Shown one piece after another: positions 1 to 5,976 of a stretch of 8,625 bases of DNA. Where the stretch lies: NCBI GenBank assembly GCA_900553245.1, contig USCP01000076.1, positions 1-8,625 on the forward strand, read 5' to 3'. The position numbers and the translations under genes were made by a program. The notes under the pieces were generated by a model. The model was not told where the DNA came from, ran no database searches, and saw nothing but the letters and a program-made list of their open reading frames with translations. Numbering within the stretch: the first letter of the stretch is position 1; every line of letters begins with the position of its first letter. The stretch comes from an uncultured Peptococcaceae bacterium. GTDB taxonomy: Bacteria > Bacillota > Peptococcia > Peptococcales > Peptococcaceae.

Positions 1-531
1 CCACAGCGGAAGAGGGTGCAACGTTGAGCTACCAATGGTATCAAGCAAAAGACGCAACAAGCACTGAAAACGGGACACTTCTAAAGGATGCGACCAATGC
101 AAGCCTTGCCATTGATAAAAATGCTTCTGCTGGCACCACCTATTACTATTGTGTTGTAACCGCATCTCGCGATGATGAAAGTAAGACAGCCACATCAAAT
201 ATCGCAACCGTGACGGTGCAAAGACCGGCATTGCAAGCGCCGGTTATTAAGACGCAACCTCAATCTCTGACATTAACCCAAGGCGATGGAGGTATGTTGT
301 CTGTTGAAGCCACAGCGGAAGAGGATGCAACGTTGAGCTATCAATGGTATCAAGCAACGGATGCAACAAGCACTGCAAACGCTGTAGAAATTAAAGATGC
401 AACCGATGCAAGTCTTGCCATTGATAAAAATGCGCCTGTTGGTACCACCTACTACTATTGTGTGGTGACTGCCAATCGTGACGGTGTAGCTCAGTCTGTG
501 AAGTCTGCAGTGGCGACGGTTATGGTAGACG
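1..531 (+). repeat. Tandem Ig-like domain repeat, 309-bp period
   Basis: Unit 1 begins at or before base 1 and unit 2 at base 310; the sequence CCACAGCGGAAGAG recurs at exactly 309 bp (103 residues). Across the 57 comparable residues from TAEE to the RD pair, 46 are identical, and long stretches also match at the DNA level (for example around 10-50 versus 319-359). This points to fairly recent in-frame duplication or homogenisation. The left edge cuts through unit 1, so more units may lie upstream. Each domain keeps the strand-F cysteine (YYYC) but has no partner cysteine in the usual strand-B position, so no intradomain disulfide is expected. Confidence 0.88.
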
Positions 532-1412
532 CACGTCCTGTTTCACCGGATCGTCCAAGTAAACCAAAGCCACCGACTGAACAACCGGGGGAAACGGTAA
601 CCAATCCGGATGGCTCTGTGACGACTACAGTGACGAAACCGAACGGCATGGTGGTTGCAACTACCAAATATCCAAATGGGGATTGCATGATTCTATCCAC
701 TGCGCCAAGTGGTGAGATGGATGTGACGTTCGAAGGGGCGAAGGAGCGCTTGGTAACCATACCTGTAGAAGCGCTTGGACCGGAGATCGTTGCGTATGTG
801 ACCGATGCAAATGGGATGTGTCGATTGGAAATGCGTACGGCGGTGACCGAAATGGGGATGACAATTTTGGTGCATGACGGTGATTCCATTGAGCTTGTAC
901 AAAAGACGGTGAATTTTACCGATGTACCGGATCAGCATTGGGCGAAGGCGCCGATTACCTATGTTGCAGCCCGTGGCTTGCTTATCGGCGTAGAGGATAC
1001 CCTGTTTGCACCATCGATGCAAACCTCACGTGCGATGATTTGGAGTATATTGGCGCGGCTTGAGGGCGTGCAATTAGAAGAAACAACCCCATGGTATGCA
1101 TCGAGCCAAGCATGGGCAGTGGACGCTGCTATTTCAGATGGTAACAATCCAAACGCCGAGATCAGTCGTGAACAGTTGGTCACCATGCTGTATCGTTGTG
1201 CAAATAGTCCTGCAGTGAATAGTGATTTAACCGCATACAGTGACGGTTCACAGGTGAGCGCATGGGCGGTGGATGCCGTTCAATGGGCGGTTTCGGAAGG
1301 CATTATGAATGGGATCACCGCCGATACCCTTGCACCGCAAGAAACAGCAACTCGTGCCCAAACTGCAGCAATCTTAGAACGCTTTATTGCTTGGCAATTA
1401 AGCGTTGCGTAA
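1..1412 (+). CDS. SLH-anchored surface protein with Ig-like repeats (5' partial)
   Basis: The reading frame is open at the left edge (first whole codon at base 3), so the start, signal peptide and an unknown number of N-terminal domains lie outside; 469 residues are visible. In order: two Ig-like domains (bases 1-531), each with a YQWYQ strand-C motif and a YYYC strand-F motif; a Pro/Lys linker (about 532-590) suited to wall spanning; four 11-residue Pro-x-Gly repeats (594-725); a mixed beta-rich segment; and three SLH domains (about 912-1070, 1083-1208, 1228-1388). SLH1 opens with FTDVPDQHWAKAPI; SLH2 and SLH3 carry WAVDA. SLH triplets bind pyruvylated secondary wall polymers, so the protein should sit on the cell surface as an adhesin or S-layer-associated protein. 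That role is inferred; no catalytic motif is seen. The stop at 1410-1412 is followed by terminators. Confidence 0.9.
   Translation, partial: TAEEGATLSYQWYQAKDATSTENGTLLKDATNASLAIDKNASAGTTYYYCVVTASRDDESKTATSNIATVTVQRPALQAPVIKTQPQSLTLTQGDGGMLSVEATAEEDATLSYQWYQATDATSTANAVEIKDATDASLAIDKNAPVGTTYYYCVVTANRDGVAQSVKSAVATVMVDARPVSPDRPSKPKPPTEQPGETVTNPDGSVTTTVTKPNGMVVATTKYPNGDCMILSTAPSGEMDVTFEGAKERLVTIPVEALGPEIVAYVTDANGMCRLEMRTAVTEMGMTILVHDGDSIELVQKTVNFTDVPDQHWAKAPITYVAARGLLIGVEDTLFAPSMQTSRAMIWSILARLEGVQLEETTPWYASSQAWAVDAAISDGNNPNAEISREQLVTMLYRCANSPAVNSDLTAYSDGSQVSAWAVDAVQWAVSEGIMNGITADTLAPQETATRAQTAAILERFIAWQLSVA
594..725 (+). repeat. Four tandem 11-residue Pro-x-Gly repeats
   Basis: Proline codons fall at 606, 639, 672 and 705, exactly 33 bp apart, each followed by D/N/N/S and then Gly: TVTNPDGSVTT, TVTKPNGMVVA, TTKYPNGDCMI, LSTAPSGEMDV. 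The pattern of a P-[DNS]-G turn flanked by Thr/Val strands suggests a short beta-hairpin stack between the linker and the rest of the protein. Similar Pro-Asp-Gly/Thr repeats are familiar in Firmicutes wall-anchored proteins. The copies decay from left to right. Confidence 0.8.
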
Positions 1413-1415
1413 AAT

Positions 1416-1450
1416 AGGAGCGCTTTAGATGATGATAAGAGCGCTTTTAT
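1416..1450 (+). terminator. Putative intrinsic terminator of the surface-protein gene
   Basis: It starts four bases after the stop codon. The AGCGCT arms at 1419-1424 and 1440-1445 pair perfectly. The stem extends inward and outward with A-U and G-U pairs (1416-1426 with 1438-1448), around an 11-nt loop. The T-run is short (TTTTAT), so this is probably weaker than the hairpin that follows. Confidence 0.6.
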
Positions 1451-1469
1451 AAGCATGAAATCATACAAC

Positions 1470-1500
1470 AAAGCCCGATGCATGGTAGCATCGGGCTTTT
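1470..1500. terminator. Strong bidirectional terminator between convergent genes
   Basis: A perfect 12-bp stem (1470-1481 with 1488-1499, GC-rich AGCCCGATGC core) closes a 6-nt loop and runs into TTTTATTATT on the + strand. On the - strand the stem is followed by TTTGTTGTA, a usable U-rich tail. It lies just past the stop of the - strand oxidoreductase gene (1502) and downstream of the + strand surface-protein gene, so it can serve both. Confidence 0.88.
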
Positions 1501-1501
1501 A

Positions 1502-3022
1502 TTATTGGTCTTGTTCTTCAAGTGGGTAGTAGGTCCAGATCCCCACTTCAGAAAGTGAAGGGTGCGGCACCATGGTTTCACGAACGGTTTGTGCTTTATG
1601 CGGATTCATAGTACGCGTCAGATGAATGCGACGGAGACGTTTGGTTTCTTCGGAACCAATGTCTTCGTTTAAAGGCACGATGGTCGTGTCGCCGCTATTC
1701 ATAAGATTCAAAAACGGTTGAATCAAGGTAGAGGCAAAGGGTCCTACGGCATGGGCACCGAGGATGTCATTGGTATCGGCGTCAATAATGAGCTTAGCAA
1801 AGGCGCGATGGCTGCTTTCAGGTTCAAAGCCCAAGGCATAGCCCTTGGCAGTGGCGGCGTAAGGATTTACACCGATACGCACATGATGACCGCGTTGGAT
1901 GGCCTCTGCTTCGGTCATACCGACATTGGCGACCTCAGGGTGGGTAAAGGTGACTGCCGGTACAAGGTCGTAACGTGCCCAACGCTTGTCTGTCGGTCCT
2001 TGGCTCTTGTAATGATTGTAGGCAAGGATGTCCGCCTCGTAGTTGGCCTTGTGGCGGAACTGCTGGCGACCGTTGATATCGCCGAGGGCATAGACATTTT
2101 CCACAGACGTTTCTAAAAATTCATTGGTGCGAATCCAGCCGCGGTTATCTAAGGAAATATCGGTATTTTCCAAGCCAAGGCCATCGGTTGCAGGGACAAT
2201 CCCTGGGCAGATGAAAAGGTCATCTGCTTCGATGTCGTCCAATGCACCGGTGGCACGGTCTTCCGTGGTGAGCATGATGCGACCGTTGACCATTTTGACG
2301 GCAGGGGTTTCTTTGTTGAAATACACCGTGATGCCATCGGCAAGAAGATTTTGCAGACAGGCTTCGGAGCAGTCCGCATCTGCCTTTGGCAAAAGGCGCA
2401 CATTATGTTGTACAAGCTGTACTTTGGCACCGAAGGCACGGAAGATATGGGCAAATTCGCAGCCGATGGCGCCGCCACCAACCACAATGATGTCTTTAAA
2501 CGGTTCCTTCGGATACATATCGCCAAAGAAACGCTCGCTGGTGTAGTAAGCAATGTCATCCACACCTTCCATGGCAGGAATCTTGGTTTTACCACCGGTT
2601 GCGATGAAGATTTTATCGGCGGTTATCGGTTCGCTTACTCTGCCATCTGCGTGATGCACCTCGATGGTGTGATTATCCACAAAATGGGCGGTGCCTTCAT
2701 AGACATCGGTATGGGGTTCATTCAAGTAAAATTCACGCAAAGCAATGCTATCGTTAATCTTGTGCCAGACGCGGTCAGAGATTTTTTGCCAATCAAAGCG
2801 GATGTTGTCTGCATGTAGTCCGAGGTCGCCGGCTTTCTTCATTTCATAAAGACGGTCTGCAGCGGTGACCAACACCTTTGTTGGAATACAGCCGCGGGTC
2901 AGACAAGTGCCGCCAAATTTACCACGTTCAATTTGTGCGCAACGCTTGCCGGCCAGCTGTGCGGCCTCGAGCACAATATTCGCTGCGCCGGTACCGATGA
3001 TAATCATATCATAATGGTTCAT
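1502..3022 (-). CDS. FAD/NAD(P) disulfide oxidoreductase, dihydrolipoamide dehydrogenase/mycothione reductase-like
   Basis: This 506-residue class I pyridine nucleotide-disulfide oxidoreductase should pass electrons between NAD(P)H and a disulfide substrate through FAD and a redox cysteine pair. Visible motifs: the FAD dinucleotide fold IIIGTGAAN (7-15) with Glu32; redox GGTCLTRGCIPTK (Cys40, Cys45); IATGG (140-144); the NAD(P) fold VVGGGAIGCE (180-189); the second FAD motif YALGDING (311-318); and the C-terminal His487/Glu492 pair in HPSLSE, the dyad that the partner subunit contributes in dimeric dihydrolipoamide dehydrogenases. The GTGxxN first loop resembles mycothione reductases rather than classical GxGxxG. 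Residues after NAD(P) strand 2 (QLVQHNVR) lack the usual Glu, so NADH versus NADPH is unclear. It is longer than the usual ~460, partly through extra residues around 450-480. No lipoate or 2-oxoacid complex gene adjoins, so the substrate is unknown. Confidence 0.92.
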   Translation of the reverse strand: MNHYDMIIIGTGAANIVLEAAQLAGKRCAQIERGKFGGTCLTRGCIPTKVLVTAADRLYEMKKAGDLGLHADNIRFDWQKISDRVWHKINDSIALREFYLNEPHTDVYEGTAHFVDNHTIEVHHADGRVSEPITADKIFIATGGKTKIPAMEGVDDIAYYTSERFFGDMYPKEPFKDIIVVGGGAIGCEFAHIFRAFGAKVQLVQHNVRLLPKADADCSEACLQNLLADGITVYFNKETPAVKMVNGRIMLTTEDRATGALDDIEADDLFICPGIVPATDGLGLENTDISLDNRGWIRTNEFLETSVENVYALGDINGRQQFRHKANYEADILAYNHYKSQGPTDKRWARYDLVPAVTFTHPEVANVGMTEAEAIQRGHHVRIGVNPYAATAKGYALGFEPESSHRAFAKLIIDADTNDILGAHAVGPFASTLIQPFLNLMNSGDTTIVPLNEDIGSEETKRLRRIHLTRTMNPHKAQTVRETMVPHPSLSEVGIWTYYPLEEQDQ

Positions 3023-3029
3023 AGAAGAA

Positions 3030-3037
3030 CCTCCTTT
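3030..3037 (-). promoter_or_regulatory. Ribosome binding site that fixes the oxidoreductase start
   Basis: On the - strand AAAGGAGG lies seven bases before the ATG at 3022-3020, an ideal Shine-Dalgarno. The frame stays open 24 codons further to an ATG at 3094. That start has no comparable site and lies upstream of the predicted -10 box at 3062-3057, and the FAD-binding fold begins within a few residues of the 3022 start. The shorter form is chosen. Confidence 0.9.
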
Positions 3038-3064
3038 GCAAGGAAATGTTACGTTTATTATAAG
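3036..3064 (+). promoter_or_regulatory. Putative promoter of the GNAT-regulator-transporter operon
   Basis: TTGCAA (3036-3041) and TATAAG (3059-3064) are separated by exactly 17 bases and match the sigma-A consensus at 4/6 and 5/6 positions. Transcription would begin near 3071, leaving a leader of about 87 bases. The -10 overlaps the - strand TATAAT through the shared TTATAA core, so both promoters would compete for polymerase. This rests on consensus matching only. Confidence 0.4.
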
Positions 3065-3085
3065 CAACGGCCTTAAAAAAGAAAA
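3057..3085 (-). promoter_or_regulatory. Putative promoter of the oxidoreductase gene
   Basis: Read on the - strand there is a perfect TATAAT at 3062-3057. A weak -35 candidate TTTTCT (3085-3080) lies 17 bases upstream in a T-rich tract. Transcription would start near 3050, giving a leader of about 28 bases that contains the Shine-Dalgarno. The -10 is convincing and the -35 is poor. Confidence 0.6.
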
Positions 3086-3115
3086 GCGTCCCATGTGAGT
3101 GGCGTTAGAAGTTGA

Positions 3116-3139
3116 ATCGTGTTAAAGTGAAGACACGAT
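3116..3139 (+). promoter_or_regulatory. Inverted repeat in the leader of the GNAT gene
   Basis: ATCGTGT (3116-3122) and ACACGAT (3133-3139) are perfect 7-bp inverted arms around a 10-nt AT-rich spacer. They end eight bases before the GGAGG ribosome binding site (3147-3151). The element could be an operator for a dimeric regulator or a small hairpin in the 5' leader. There is no T-run after it, so it is not a terminator. Confidence 0.45.
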
Positions 3140-3157
3140 GATTCACGGAGGAACAAT

Positions 3158-3601
3158 ATGGCTATTTTAGAAGTCACAGAAAACAAAAAACAATATTTAC
3201 CACTCCTACTTTTGGGCGATGAGCAGGAGGATATGATTGATCGCTATTTAGAACGGGGACGCCTCTTTGTGATGCAGTTCGAAGAACCTATTGCTGTTTG
3301 TGTGGTGACCAACGAGGGGGATGGAGTGCTGGAAATAAAAAATTTAGCGGTTCATCCCGACTTTCGGCGGCAGGGCATTGGACGAACCATGATTGATGAG
3401 GTGGCAAACCGTGCCTGTGGTGTCTGTCATACCCTGCAGGTTGGCACCGGTGACAGTCCCGCAACCATGCCGTTCTATGAACGTTGTGGCTTTGTGCGCC
3501 ATCATACGATTAAGAACTTTTTTACCAACAACTATGACCATCCCATCATTGAAGATGGAGTGCAACTGGTGGATATGGTGGTTCTTAGACGGAATTTATA
3601 G
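3158..3601 (+). CDS. GNAT-family N-acetyltransferase
   Basis: The 147-residue protein is a single GNAT domain of normal length, expected to move an acetyl group from acetyl-CoA to an amine in the cytoplasm. The acetyl-CoA pyrophosphate loop is clear: LAVHPDFRRQGIGRTMI around residues 63-79, with the R/Q-x-x-G-x-G/A signature at RRQGIG (70-75). The C-terminal YERCGF (107-112) is the typical tyrosine-containing strand-helix segment. The sequence, including the FFTNNY and DMVVL regions near the C-terminus, recalls Bacillus YvbK-type acetyltransferases; that is from memory and the substrate is not known. The start has a good GGAGG site seven bases... ending at 3151 before ATG 3158. It is followed 15 bases later by the response regulator with no terminator, so it probably heads the operon; a role in modifying a toxic compound is possible but unproven. 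Confidence 0.88.
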   Translation: MAILEVTENKKQYLPLLLLGDEQEDMIDRYLERGRLFVMQFEEPIAVCVVTNEGDGVLEIKNLAVHPDFRRQGIGRTMIDEVANRACGVCHTLQVGTGDSPATMPFYERCGFVRHHTIKNFFTNNYDHPIIEDGVQLVDMVVLRRNL

Positions 3602-3616
3602 AAAAGGGGGGACATC

Positions 3617-4297
3617 ATGGAAAATTTACTGATTATAGAGGATGACCTTGATTTGCAGGATGGCTTGGCGTTTTCCTTACAACTAGAGGGCTATCATGTA
3701 CAAACTGCCTCTAGTTTGGCGCAAGGTTGGGCGATTATAGAATCACAGAAAATCCATCTCGTGGTGTTGGATTGTAACCTACCGGACGGAAGTGGCTATC
3801 ATTTGTGCACGCGGCTCAAGGAGGTCTATCCGACCCTACCGATTTTGATGCTGACGGCACGAGATACAGAAATGGATGAGGTTAAAGCCTTGGAGCTCGG
3901 TGTGGACGAGTACATGCGTAAGCCGTTTTCTTTGGCAGTGCTGAAGCTGCGTATTAAAAAACTCTTGCTCTCTCAGAGCGCACCAACGGTGTTGCGTTCG
4001 AATGGTATTCATATTGATGTGACAAGTGGAAAGGTCTACAAGGGAACAGGGGAAATTGCTTGCAGTCGCATTGAATATCAGTTGCTGTGCTTGCTTGTGG
4101 AAAATAAAAATACGATTTTGTCCAAGGCGCAAATTTTGGATAAAATTTGGGACAGTCATGGAAAATTTGTGGATGAAAATACGGTTTCCGTAAACATTAA
4201 GCGTCTGCGAGATAAAATAGAGGACCATCCCAAAGAACCGCAATGGATTCATACGGTACGTGGTCTTGGCTATATGTGGCGTGAGGAAGAGGGATGA
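3617..4297 (+). CDS. OmpR/PhoB-family response regulator
   Basis: The 226-residue protein has the full family layout. The receiver domain (about 1-118) carries acidic pocket residues Glu8, Asp9 and Asp10, the phosphoacceptor Asp52 (VVLDCNLPDGSG), Thr80 and Lys102. A winged-helix DNA-binding domain follows (about 125-223), with recognition segment DENTVSVNIKRLRDKIE and the closing wing IHTVRGLGYMW. The NTVSVNIKRLR stretch resembles regulators of peptide-antibiotic ABC transporters such as BceR, which fits the transporter genes downstream. A G-rich ribosome binding site (3606-3611) lies five bases before the ATG. Its stop overlaps the kinase start (ATGA at 4294-4297), implying translational coupling with its cognate kinase. 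The likely targets are the operon itself or the downstream ABC genes. Confidence 0.95.
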   Translation: MENLLIIEDDLDLQDGLAFSLQLEGYHVQTASSLAQGWAIIESQKIHLVVLDCNLPDGSGYHLCTRLKEVYPTLPILMLTARDTEMDEVKALELGVDEYMRKPFSLAVLKLRIKKLLLSQSAPTVLRSNGIHIDVTSGKVYKGTGEIACSRIEYQLLCLLVENKNTILSKAQILDKIWDSHGKFVDENTVSVNIKRLRDKIEDHPKEPQWIHTVRGLGYMWREEEG

Positions 4298-5229
4298 GTG
4301 TGTTTGTATGGATGGGCTTGGCCATCATCGCCACCGTTGGTTGGCTGTGGCAACGTCGCCATGAGCGACAAGGATTGGCGCAAATGGATCGAATGCTTGA
4401 TGCACTTTTAGACAATCATGAGGTGGACGTATCCGATTTGGATGACCATGCGTTGTCAGCCTTGGCACATAAGGTCCGACAGATTCAAGGGTGTCGCTCT
4501 TCGGATGTTGAAACAGCAGAGCATGAAAAGGAAGCGGTGAAGGGTCTGGTATCTAATCTGTCTCATCAGTTGAAGACGCCGTTATCGAATGTGATGCTTT
4601 ATCAGGAGCTTCTCACCGATGAGGCGCTGTCACCAATGCAAAGAACCGTATTTTTGAAAAAGCAGCGCCAACAGTTGGAAAAAATTGATTGGGTGATGCA
4701 ATCTTTGTTGAAGATGGTACAGCTTGAACAAGATGTGATTGAATTTGAGGCCATGCCACTGCCGATAGAAGCAACCATCACCGAAGCGGTCAATGCTGTG
4801 TATGCCAAAGCCTTGGCTAAGGACATTGCCATCGTGTTAACGCCCTTTGAGGACTGCTCACTATGGCATCATAAAAAATGGACGGCGGAGGTTTTTACGA
4901 ATATCCTTGAAAATGCTGTCAAATATACATCGTGTGGGGGAGAAATTAAAATTCATGTGCGTCCATTAGAAATTTATACGGAAATACAATTTGTTGACAA
5001 CGGAATGGGCGTACGTACTGAAGAACAAACGGAGATTTTTAAGCGTTTTTATCGCAGTTCGGATGCGGAGGGGCAAGAGGGCGCGGGCATTGGCTTATAT
5101 TTGGCACGCCTCATTTTAGAAAAGGAGAAGGGGATGCTAACGGTGCAGCCTAATCCATGCGGTGGCAGCATTTTTTCTGTATTCTTACAAAACTGTCATA
5201 AAGAAGGTATGGCTTTGCAAGATGATTGA
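4294..5229 (+). CDS. Sensor histidine kinase with a single N-terminal membrane helix
   Basis: At 311 residues this is a small kinase. One hydrophobic helix (about 3-19) is followed at once by QRRHERQ, placing the rest in the cytoplasm and only about two residues outside. A helical linker (about 25-85) leads to the dimerisation/phosphoacceptor domain with His91 in SHQLKTPLSNV. The ATPase domain has an N-box (Asn203, Asn207 in NILENAVKYT), G1 DNGMG (235-239), F-box IFKRFYRS, and G2 GAGIGLYLAR (263-272); all key residues are present. An in-frame TGA at 4282-4284 blocks any longer start, so the lack of a sensor domain is real and not a mis-called start. It should phosphorylate the upstream regulator. 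The lack of an input domain suggests that it senses within the membrane or through the transporter encoded next. Confidence 0.94.
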   Translation: MSVFVWMGLAIIATVGWLWQRRHERQGLAQMDRMLDALLDNHEVDVSDLDDHALSALAHKVRQIQGCRSSDVETAEHEKEAVKGLVSNLSHQLKTPLSNVMLYQELLTDEALSPMQRTVFLKKQRQQLEKIDWVMQSLLKMVQLEQDVIEFEAMPLPIEATITEAVNAVYAKALAKDIAIVLTPFEDCSLWHHKKWTAEVFTNILENAVKYTSCGGEIKIHVRPLEIYTEIQFVDNGMGVRTEEQTEIFKRFYRSSDAEGQEGAGIGLYLARLILEKEKGMLTVQPNPCGGSIFSVFLQNCHKEGMALQDD

Positions 5230-5279
5230 AAGATTGGTTTGTTAGACTAATACCATCAAAAGATTAGGAGGGACCAATC
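5226..5279 (+). promoter_or_regulatory. Kinase-ABC gap with inverted repeat around the ribosome binding site
   Basis: This 50-base gap is the longest inside the run of five genes. GATTGGT (5232-5238) and ACCAATC (5273-5279) are perfect inverted arms, extendable by two G-U pairs. The right arm ends at the base before the ATG, and the strong AGGAGGG site (5266-5272) sits in the loop and upper stem. Folding could limit translation of the ABC genes. A weak promoter-like pair, TTGAAA (5226-5231) and TAATAC (5248-5253), 16 bases apart, plus the palindrome TTAGACTAA (5242-5250), make this the best candidate site for regulator binding. None of this is certain. Confidence 0.35.
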
Positions 5280-5975
5280 ATGGAAATCTTACAACTTCAT
5301 CATGTTTCCAAATGCTACGGCGACGGTGACACTGCTGTTCATGCTGTATGCGATGTGTCTTTTTCAGTAGAGAAGGGCGCGTTTGTGGCGATTGTTGGCA
5401 CATCTGGTTCCGGCAAAAGTACACTTCTTAATTTGATTGGTGGCTTGGATGTTCCGACTGAGGGGGAAATTGTATTAAGCGGTCATCAGATTGCGCAATT
5501 ATCACGCAAGGCACAGACGGTTTTTAGACGTCGCCACATTGGTTTTGTTTTTCAAAATTACAGTCTGATGCCGGTGTTGAATGTGTATGATAATGTGGCC
5601 TTGCCGGTGACTTTTGATCGGGGTCATCATGTGGACCATGATTATATCAAAGCACTCTTAGTGGATTTAGGGTTATGGGAAAAACGCACACGTTTTCCGC
5701 GTGAGCTTTCAGGCGGGCAGCAACAGCGTGTGGCAATTGCACGTGCCCTTGCCAATAAACCGTCTGTGATATTGGCTGACGAACCCACCGGCAATTTGGA
5801 TTCCGCAACATCCATCGAGGTCATGGGGCTTTTGAGAGAAAATAGTCGCAAATACCATCAAACCATTCTCATGGTGACGCATAACGAAGCACTTGCCCAG
5901 TATTGCGACCGCATCATTCGTATAGAGGATGGTCGCATTGCGCATTTGTCAAAAGGCGACAAGAGTGGTGAGTGA
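5280..5975 (+). CDS. ABC transporter ATP-binding protein, MacB/LolD-like
   Basis: The 231-residue protein is a single nucleotide-binding domain of standard length. It has an aromatic A-loop Tyr13, Walker A GTSGSGKST (40-48), Q-loop Gln92 (FVFQNYSLMP), signature LSGGQQQR (143-150), Walker B VILADEPTGNLD (163-174) with catalytic Glu168, and H-loop His201 (MVTHN). The FQNYSLMPVLNVYDNV and DEPTGNLDS wording is typical of the family that partners FtsX/MacB-type permeases (LolD, MacB, BceA, FtsE). It should hydrolyse ATP at the inner face of the membrane to drive the permease that starts two bases after its stop codon. These systems act by mechanotransmission and often remove antimicrobial peptides or handle lipoproteins. 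The substrate here is unknown. The start is fixed by AGGAGGG eight bases upstream. Confidence 0.96.
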   Translation: MEILQLHHVSKCYGDGDTAVHAVCDVSFSVEKGAFVAIVGTSGSGKSTLLNLIGGLDVPTEGEIVLSGHQIAQLSRKAQTVFRRRHIGFVFQNYSLMPVLNVYDNVALPVTFDRGHHVDHDYIKALLVDLGLWEKRTRFPRELSGGQQQRVAIARALANKPSVILADEPTGNLDSATSIEVMGLLRENSRKYHQTILMVTHNEALAQYCDRIIRIEDGRIAHLSKGDKSGE

Positions 5976-5976
5976 G

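Noticed and set aside
24..26. TTG at base 24 as the start of the surface protein
   Set aside because: The frame is open to the left edge and base 24 lies within an Ig-like repeat whose second copy continues seamlessly upstream, so this is an internal codon.
1..531. Ig-like DNA repeats as a CRISPR array or mobile element
   Set aside because: The repeats are 309 bp, in frame and protein-coding, with no spacer structure, terminal inverted repeats or transposase.
491..1186. Minus-strand open frames inside the surface-protein gene
   Set aside because: Their translations are low-complexity mirror images of the Thr/Gly-rich and SLH coding sequence, with no independent start signals.
1718..2818. 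Open frames on the + strand opposite the oxidoreductase (1718-2116, 2124-2546, 2351-2818)
   Set aside because: They are antisense to a gene with complete family motifs, overlap one another, and show no recognisable domains; I read them as frame shadows.
3023..3094. Longer start of the oxidoreductase at 3094 (24 extra residues)
   Set aside because: It lies upstream of the predicted -10 box and has no ribosome binding site. The 3022 start has AAAGGAGG at seven bases and leads directly into the FAD fold.
3116..3139. The GNAT leader dyad as a terminator or attenuator
   Set aside because: The arms are only 7 bp with modest GC and no T-run follows, so it would not end transcription.
3393..3632. 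79-residue + strand frame overlapping the end of the GNAT gene and start of the regulator
   Set aside because: It lies in a different frame from two well-supported genes and would cover the regulator's ribosome binding site; no domain is seen.
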